Shown here piece by piece: positions 4,821 through 7,847 of a DNA stretch of 7,847 nucleotides. Under the pieces are notes generated by a model. It was not told where the DNA came from, did not search any database, and saw nothing but the letters and a program-made list of their open reading frames with translations. The stretch comes from Candidatus Hodarchaeota archaeon (GTDB taxonomy: Archaea > Asgardarchaeota > Heimdallarchaeia > Hodarchaeales > YT1-057). How positions within the stretch are numbered: the first letter of the stretch is position 1; the number at the start of each line of letters is the position of its first letter. The stretch covers positions 1 to 7,847 of the forward strand of contig JAEOTI010000752.1 in assembly GCA_016839955.1 (NCBI GenBank). Direction: 5' to 3'. Both the position numbers and the translations under genes were made by a program.

Positions 4821-6176
4821 GTGACAGAGATCACAGTCGCCCTTGAGGAAAGTGAAAATGAAGTTGATGTTTTTGGAGTAAAAGATCTTGTAAGAGTTTC
4901 TTTATTTTTAGATATTTATCCAGAAAGATTCATAGTAAGAATTACCGACTCACTAGGAAATACACGATTCACTAAATATTGTCCTGGTGTAAGATCTAGT
5001 GACTTTATTTGGCGAATTCCACTAGTTAGTGAGTTAGGTACATGGACTGTAAAGATCGAGGAATTTGAAAATCGTCTAGAGCTTGGTTCAGCAGGATTCA
5101 GAGTCGGATCTCAACGTATGCTATCAGCCCGAGTGAAATTTCCAACAGTATCACTTGAATTACGTCGATCTATCCAGACAGCAAAGGAAATTCCATTGTT
5201 AATAGGAATTTTAGAACAAAAAGTTTCTCCAGAAATAAAAAAAGCCCAAAATGATTTTTTGAAAGAAATTTTAGAGCCTTTAACTCAACCCACCTCAGTG
5301 TCTACTTTACTAATTCCACAAACAACTTTATCTTATAAGGCTCAATCAGTGAGAGCTTATTTTGATGTAGAACCTAGAAAAGTGCCTGCCGCGGTACCTG
5401 ATATCATTCCCGCAACGGAAGAAAAAGCTCCTGTTCAAGAATCAACATTTTTCCCAGGTCATTCAGTGCAAAAAGAGGATTATCTTCGCCAATGTAAACT
5501 AAGCCAAGTTTCTGGTATCGGTTCAACCTATGAAAATAGGTTAAGAATGATTGGAATAACAAATGTGTTTGAATTTGTAACAGAGTCTGATACAGAAAAA
5601 CTAGCTGATGCATCACAAGTCAGAGGTGCTCGAATATCCGGGTGGCAGGGAGCTGCTTTAGCTCTTCTTGAAAATTTCAAACCAGGGACGGTTCTCTCTC
5701 CTGTAGAGGTAGGAACCAAAGATGTTTCATTTCTAGAAGGTTCTGAAATTGAAATTATCAGCTTAAAGTCTTTAAAGGGTATTGGTCCTTCAACAGCGAA
5801 GAAATTTTCAACTATTGGAATTAAAACTCTGAAAGACCTCGTAACCAGCTCAGAGAAAATTGGAGATATCTCCCTTGAAACTGGTTTCTCAATTCACAAA
5901 CTAAATCAATGGGTACAGGAAGCATCTCTAAGACTTGGAAAAGAAGTAAAGGCTCCAAAAACCGTTGTTACTCCAAAGAAGCCAATAACTGAAAATGAAA
6001 AACTCATTAAAATTAAAGGAATAGGTCAAGCTACAGCTAAGAAGCTCAATAATGCTGAAATAATGACAATCTCAGAGTTCTTGAATCAAAAGGACTCTCT
6101 CGATGAAATAAGCATGAGAACTGGAATATCGACAAAAAAGCTTCAGCAATTTTTAGAAAACGCACTTCTTTTGTAA
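4821..6176 (+). CDS. Beta-domain plus triple helix-hairpin-helix (DUF4332-like) protein, 451 aa
   Basis: Residues 1-98 look like a beta-sandwich domain (alternating strands, e.g. RFIVRITDSLGNTRF, GTWTVKIEEFE). Residues 100-215 form a less ordered, proline-rich linker. The C-terminal half has three helix-hairpin-helix units of about 60 residues with the turn GIG at 232-234, 320-322 and 400-402. Units 2 and 3 continue into a TGxSxxKLxQ(W/F) helix (354-364 and 434-444), as in DUF4332-type domains. Such motifs usually bind DNA backbone non-specifically or mediate protein contacts, so a DNA- or nucleic-acid-binding scaffold is the best inference. There is no catalytic motif, signal peptide or membrane helix. 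GTG 4821 is the first usual start in frame, with GGAAG 9 bases upstream. The 23 open codons upstream, back to the RimK stop, are rich in Lys/Arg (11 of 23), and the real start may be ATG 4748 with a frameshift. It is the third gene of the plus-strand block, 69 bases after the RimK-like gene. Confidence 0.85.
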   Translation: MTEITVALEESENEVDVFGVKDLVRVSLFLDIYPERFIVRITDSLGNTRFTKYCPGVRSSDFIWRIPLVSELGTWTVKIEEFENRLELGSAGFRVGSQRMLSARVKFPTVSLELRRSIQTAKEIPLLIGILEQKVSPEIKKAQNDFLKEILEPLTQPTSVSTLLIPQTTLSYKAQSVRAYFDVEPRKVPAAVPDIIPATEEKAPVQESTFFPGHSVQKEDYLRQCKLSQVSGIGSTYENRLRMIGITNVFEFVTESDTEKLADASQVRGARISGWQGAALALLENFKPGTVLSPVEVGTKDVSFLEGSEIEIISLKSLKGIGPSTAKKFSTIGIKTLKDLVTSSEKIGDISLETGFSIHKLNQWVQEASLRLGKEVKAPKTVVTPKKPITENEKLIKIKGIGQATAKKLNNAEIMTISEFLNQKDSLDEISMRTGISTKKLQQFLENALLL

Positions 6177-6210
6177 CAAACAAAATCCTTCTTGGAATTG
6201 CTTTCGACAA

Positions 6211-6235
6211 GATAACAATATTATCATTTTGAATA
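6211..6235 (+). terminator. Hairpin and T-rich tract after the helix-hairpin-helix gene
   Basis: GATAA (6211-6215), five-base loop, TTATC (6221-6225), then a T-rich tract ATTTTGAATATTTT. It lies 35 bases after the stop codon, a plausible end for the three-gene operon. The stem is short and AT-rich, so in an archaeon the T tract probably matters more than the hairpin. Confidence 0.4.
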
Positions 6236-6294
6236 TTTTAAAAAAAGTACTTCTCAAAACGATTCAACAAATTCCAATTATATTTCCAAATTCG

Positions 6295-6314
6295 AAGAGT
6301 TTAAGACTCTTTTC
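6295..6314 (+). terminator. Second terminator-like hairpin in the gap 6177-6470
   Basis: AAGAGT (6295-6300), loop TTAAG, ACTCTT (6306-6311), followed by further T. The 6-base stem is perfect with a tight loop. It could act as a back-up terminator for the upstream operon, or as leader structure if the HEAT gene's transcript starts upstream of it. Confidence 0.35.
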
Positions 6315-6332
6315 AGAATCCATATTCTCTCA

Positions 6333-6353
6333 GACTAAAATCGTTGTTTAGTC
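6333..6353 (+). other. 7-base perfect hairpin in the HEAT gene leader with a competing downstream arm
   Basis: GACTAAA (6333-6339), 7-base loop, TTTAGTC (6347-6353). The right arm, extended as TAGTCGTC (6349-6356), is also perfectly complementary to GACGACTA at 6444-6451, just before the ribosome-binding site of the HEAT gene. The two pairings exclude each other, a layout seen in attenuators, but arms of this size can arise by chance. The remainder of the 294-base gap shows no open frame or clear TATA box. Confidence 0.35.
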
Positions 6354-6458
6354 GTCTTTCATTAGTAAAACCTAGAAGAACAACAAGTCTTTGAACTACT
6401 TATCATTGAGGATTTTTCCAATCATTTTGATTGTATCAGTATGGACGACTAGGTCAAC

Positions 6459-6467
6459 GGGGGTAAT
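6459..6467 (+). promoter_or_regulatory. Ribosome-binding site of the HEAT gene
   Basis: GGGGGTAAT lies three bases before the ATG at 6471 and matches the archaeal GGAGGTGAT pattern at seven of nine positions, with its G-run 7 bases from the start codon. It is the best Shine-Dalgarno-like site in the window and fixes the start. Confidence 0.6.
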
Positions 6468-6470
6468 AAT

Positions 6471-7847
6471 ATGGCGTTGGAAAAAAATATTTCCGACTTA
6501 AAACACAAAAAAGTGAGAAGTCGGATTAAAGCAGCTAATTCGTTGGGAAAATTAGGTGATTCAATTGCTGTTCAACCATTGATCGAAGCTGCGAAAAACG
6601 ATGAAGAAGAAAAAGTCCGAATTGCTGCAGTAAACGCTTTAGGCCAAATAGGATCTCCAGATGCAAAAGTTGCATTATCAGTATTGGCAACTGAAGATTT
6701 TTCTTCAGAAGTAAGAGGTGCTGCTCAAAGTTCTTTAGATACTATTCCGGAAAAAAGAACAACTGATTTCACGAGTGCTGATGATACTAGAGCAAAACGA
6801 GATTATCGAGCATTTGAAGCTGATGAAGCAAAACTAGGACTAATTACTCGCCTTGATGAAAGATTAGAAGTCATCTATACACCTGAAGGAAAGCTCGTCG
6901 ACGAAGAAGGAAATGAAATTAAACAGCTGACAGGTGAGGGCGCTCTCAGAATTCTTAATAGTGGCTCTAAAGATGGAATTTGGTCAATAACAGCTAAACT
7001 TGACAAACTCGACAAATGTAAACCCGCTGAAGACGATGAAAGGTTTGGCGAAGAAGTCGAGGTTAAAGAGCTTCAAGCTTCAGCAGATGAGATAATACCT
7101 TACCAATTTGACGTTGAAGATCTTAAAGTAGAACTTAAAACTGAGTATTGGGATCCAGAGCGACCAGAAAATCCTCCAGCATTTGTTTTTGGTCGTGAAA
7201 CTCCAGTTCTGATGGTTATGGAGATCAATAATGGATCCGATGGTCCCATTCGAAACTTGCGACTAGAAAAAGAAGTAACTGCAGGTACAAATATTACTTC
7301 AACTGAGACGGAAGTAGGTTCTGCTAAACATGACAGTAGACAAAACATGATTCTTTGGGAGATTGAAGAATTAGAAACAGGTCAAACAGCCAGACTTGAG
7401 ATTAATTTCTCCGTTGAATTACCCGAGGGCGCTCAAGGATATGAGACAGGTGAAACCAAACTCACCTATGAGACTCTTGAACATTGTATCTCAGGGGCTG
7501 ATCTTTCCACCATCACTGGTTCTTCTAACTTCTTCCAGTACATTGAACGACAAGAGCAAGAAGAAAATCCTGATAACTTCGATTGTAATTTTGAGCTTGT
7601 CAATGAATCTGAGTTCGAAATGGACTTGAAAGAAATTATCATTTATGAAGGAGCCTTAGATGAAAACAACATTCGAGTTCATTGGGAAGGTAAAGACTTT
7701 GAGGAACATTTGAGAACGATTGATTCAGGAGAAGTTTTCAATCTTGATCCGTGGACATCCACAGTTGATGATCCTGATGCAATTCCTCAGTTTGGTCGAG
7801 ATATCGATTTAAGTGTTAAGTATGAACACACATCGCTTACTGAGGTA
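6471..7847 (+). CDS. HEAT-repeat plus beta-sandwich protein, C-terminus outside window
   Basis: Open for all 459 codons to the right edge. Residues 1-93 form two to three HEAT/PBS-lyase-like repeats: RIKAANSLGKLGDSIAVQPLIEA (19-41), VRIAAVNALGQIGSPDAKVAL (49-69) and a weaker VRGAAQSSLDTIP (81-93). A charged region (94-125) follows, then alpha/beta sequence. At least two beta-rich modules come next: about 209-320, with MVMEINNGSDGPIRNL and ILWEIEELETGQTARLEI resembling Ig-like or DUF11/CARDB-type repeats, and about 368-459, with CNFELVNESEFEMDLKEIIIYEG. The protein is very acidic and has no signal peptide or membrane helix in the visible part, so it is probably cytosolic and acts as a protein-binding scaffold. 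No catalytic motif is seen. The ATG has a strong ribosome-binding site, and its 294-base leader with terminator-like hairpins suggests a transcription unit separate from the ligase operon. A HEAT solenoid followed by beta-sandwich appendages recalls vesicle-coat adaptors in architecture only; homology is not shown. Confidence 0.9.
   Translation, partial: MALEKNISDLKHKKVRSRIKAANSLGKLGDSIAVQPLIEAAKNDEEEKVRIAAVNALGQIGSPDAKVALSVLATEDFSSEVRGAAQSSLDTIPEKRTTDFTSADDTRAKRDYRAFEADEAKLGLITRLDERLEVIYTPEGKLVDEEGNEIKQLTGEGALRILNSGSKDGIWSITAKLDKLDKCKPAEDDERFGEEVEVKELQASADEIIPYQFDVEDLKVELKTEYWDPERPENPPAFVFGRETPVLMVMEINNGSDGPIRNLRLEKEVTAGTNITSTETEVGSAKHDSRQNMILWEIEELETGQTARLEINFSVELPEGAQGYETGETKLTYETLEHCISGADLSTITGSSNFFQYIERQEQEENPDNFDCNFELVNESEFEMDLKEIIIYEGALDENNIRVHWEGKDFEEHLRTIDSGEVFNLDPWTSTVDDPDAIPQFGRDIDLSVKYEHTSLTEV

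Noticed and set aside
5404..5719. Two overlapping minus-strand frames (70 and 63 codons) inside the helix-hairpin-helix gene
   Set aside because: They overlap each other and a well-supported gene, and have low-complexity translations.
6192..6277. 8-base inverted match TTGGAATT / AATTCCAA in the 6177-6470 gap
   Set aside because: AT-rich arms about 70 bases apart; such matches are expected by chance in this gap.
7100..7629. 82-codon minus-strand and 77-codon plus-strand frames inside the HEAT gene
   Set aside because: Both lie within the 459-codon open frame with clear HEAT and beta-rich sequence; shadows.

Overview
The window is an AT-rich stretch (by eye roughly 35-37% GC) that looks archaeal. 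TATA-like boxes lie about 25 bases ahead of likely transcript starts, TTG and GTG starts are common, and one ribosome-binding site resembles the archaeal GGAGGTGAT type. The protein families (tungsten-type aldehyde ferredoxin oxidoreductase relative, paired ATP-grasp ligases, DUF4332-like helix-hairpin-helix protein, HEAT-repeat protein) also fit an archaeon. An Asgard (for example Heimdallarchaeia-like) source is my best guess, but only a guess: there is no rRNA or universal marker here. No tRNA, rRNA, CRISPR array or transposase was seen.

Layout. Bases 1-1224 (+) hold the C-terminal two thirds of an aldehyde ferredoxin oxidoreductase (AOR) family protein, cut by the left edge. It appears to lack all four cysteines of the 4Fe-4S cluster and much of the first pterin-binding motif. 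Facing it on the minus strand are two genes for cytosolic proteins with CxCG-type zinc ribbons (102 aa at 1264-1572; 234 aa at 1760-2464). The 187-base gap between these two contains an exact 12-base direct repeat at its edges and a 9-base inverted repeat.

A 163-base divergent promoter region (2465-2627) then leads into a plus-strand block: a COG2232-type ATP-grasp ligase (2628-3836), a RimK-type ATP-grasp ligase (3843-4751, 6 bases later), and a protein with an N-terminal beta-rich domain plus three helix-hairpin-helix units (4821-6176). The third gene may really begin at an ATG overlapping the RimK stop codon (ATGA, base 4748) if the A7 run at 4778-4784 is a one-base indel or a frameshift site. 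Terminator-like hairpins follow in the 294-base gap 6177-6470. Last, a HEAT-repeat plus beta-sandwich protein starts at 6471 and runs off the right edge.

How they may work together. The two ATP-grasp enzymes are almost certainly co-transcribed and probably join carboxylates to amines on a shared substrate. RimK relatives add glutamate to tetrahydromethanopterin, F420, lysine-carrier protein or ribosomal protein S6, so a cofactor side chain is a reasonable hypothesis, not a demonstrated one. No sequence evidence ties the AOR-like, zinc-ribbon or HEAT genes to that step beyond proximity. The most notable points are the degenerate AOR paralogue, the possible frameshifted or mis-sequenced start of the helix-hairpin-helix gene, the paired ligases, and the structured intergenic regions.
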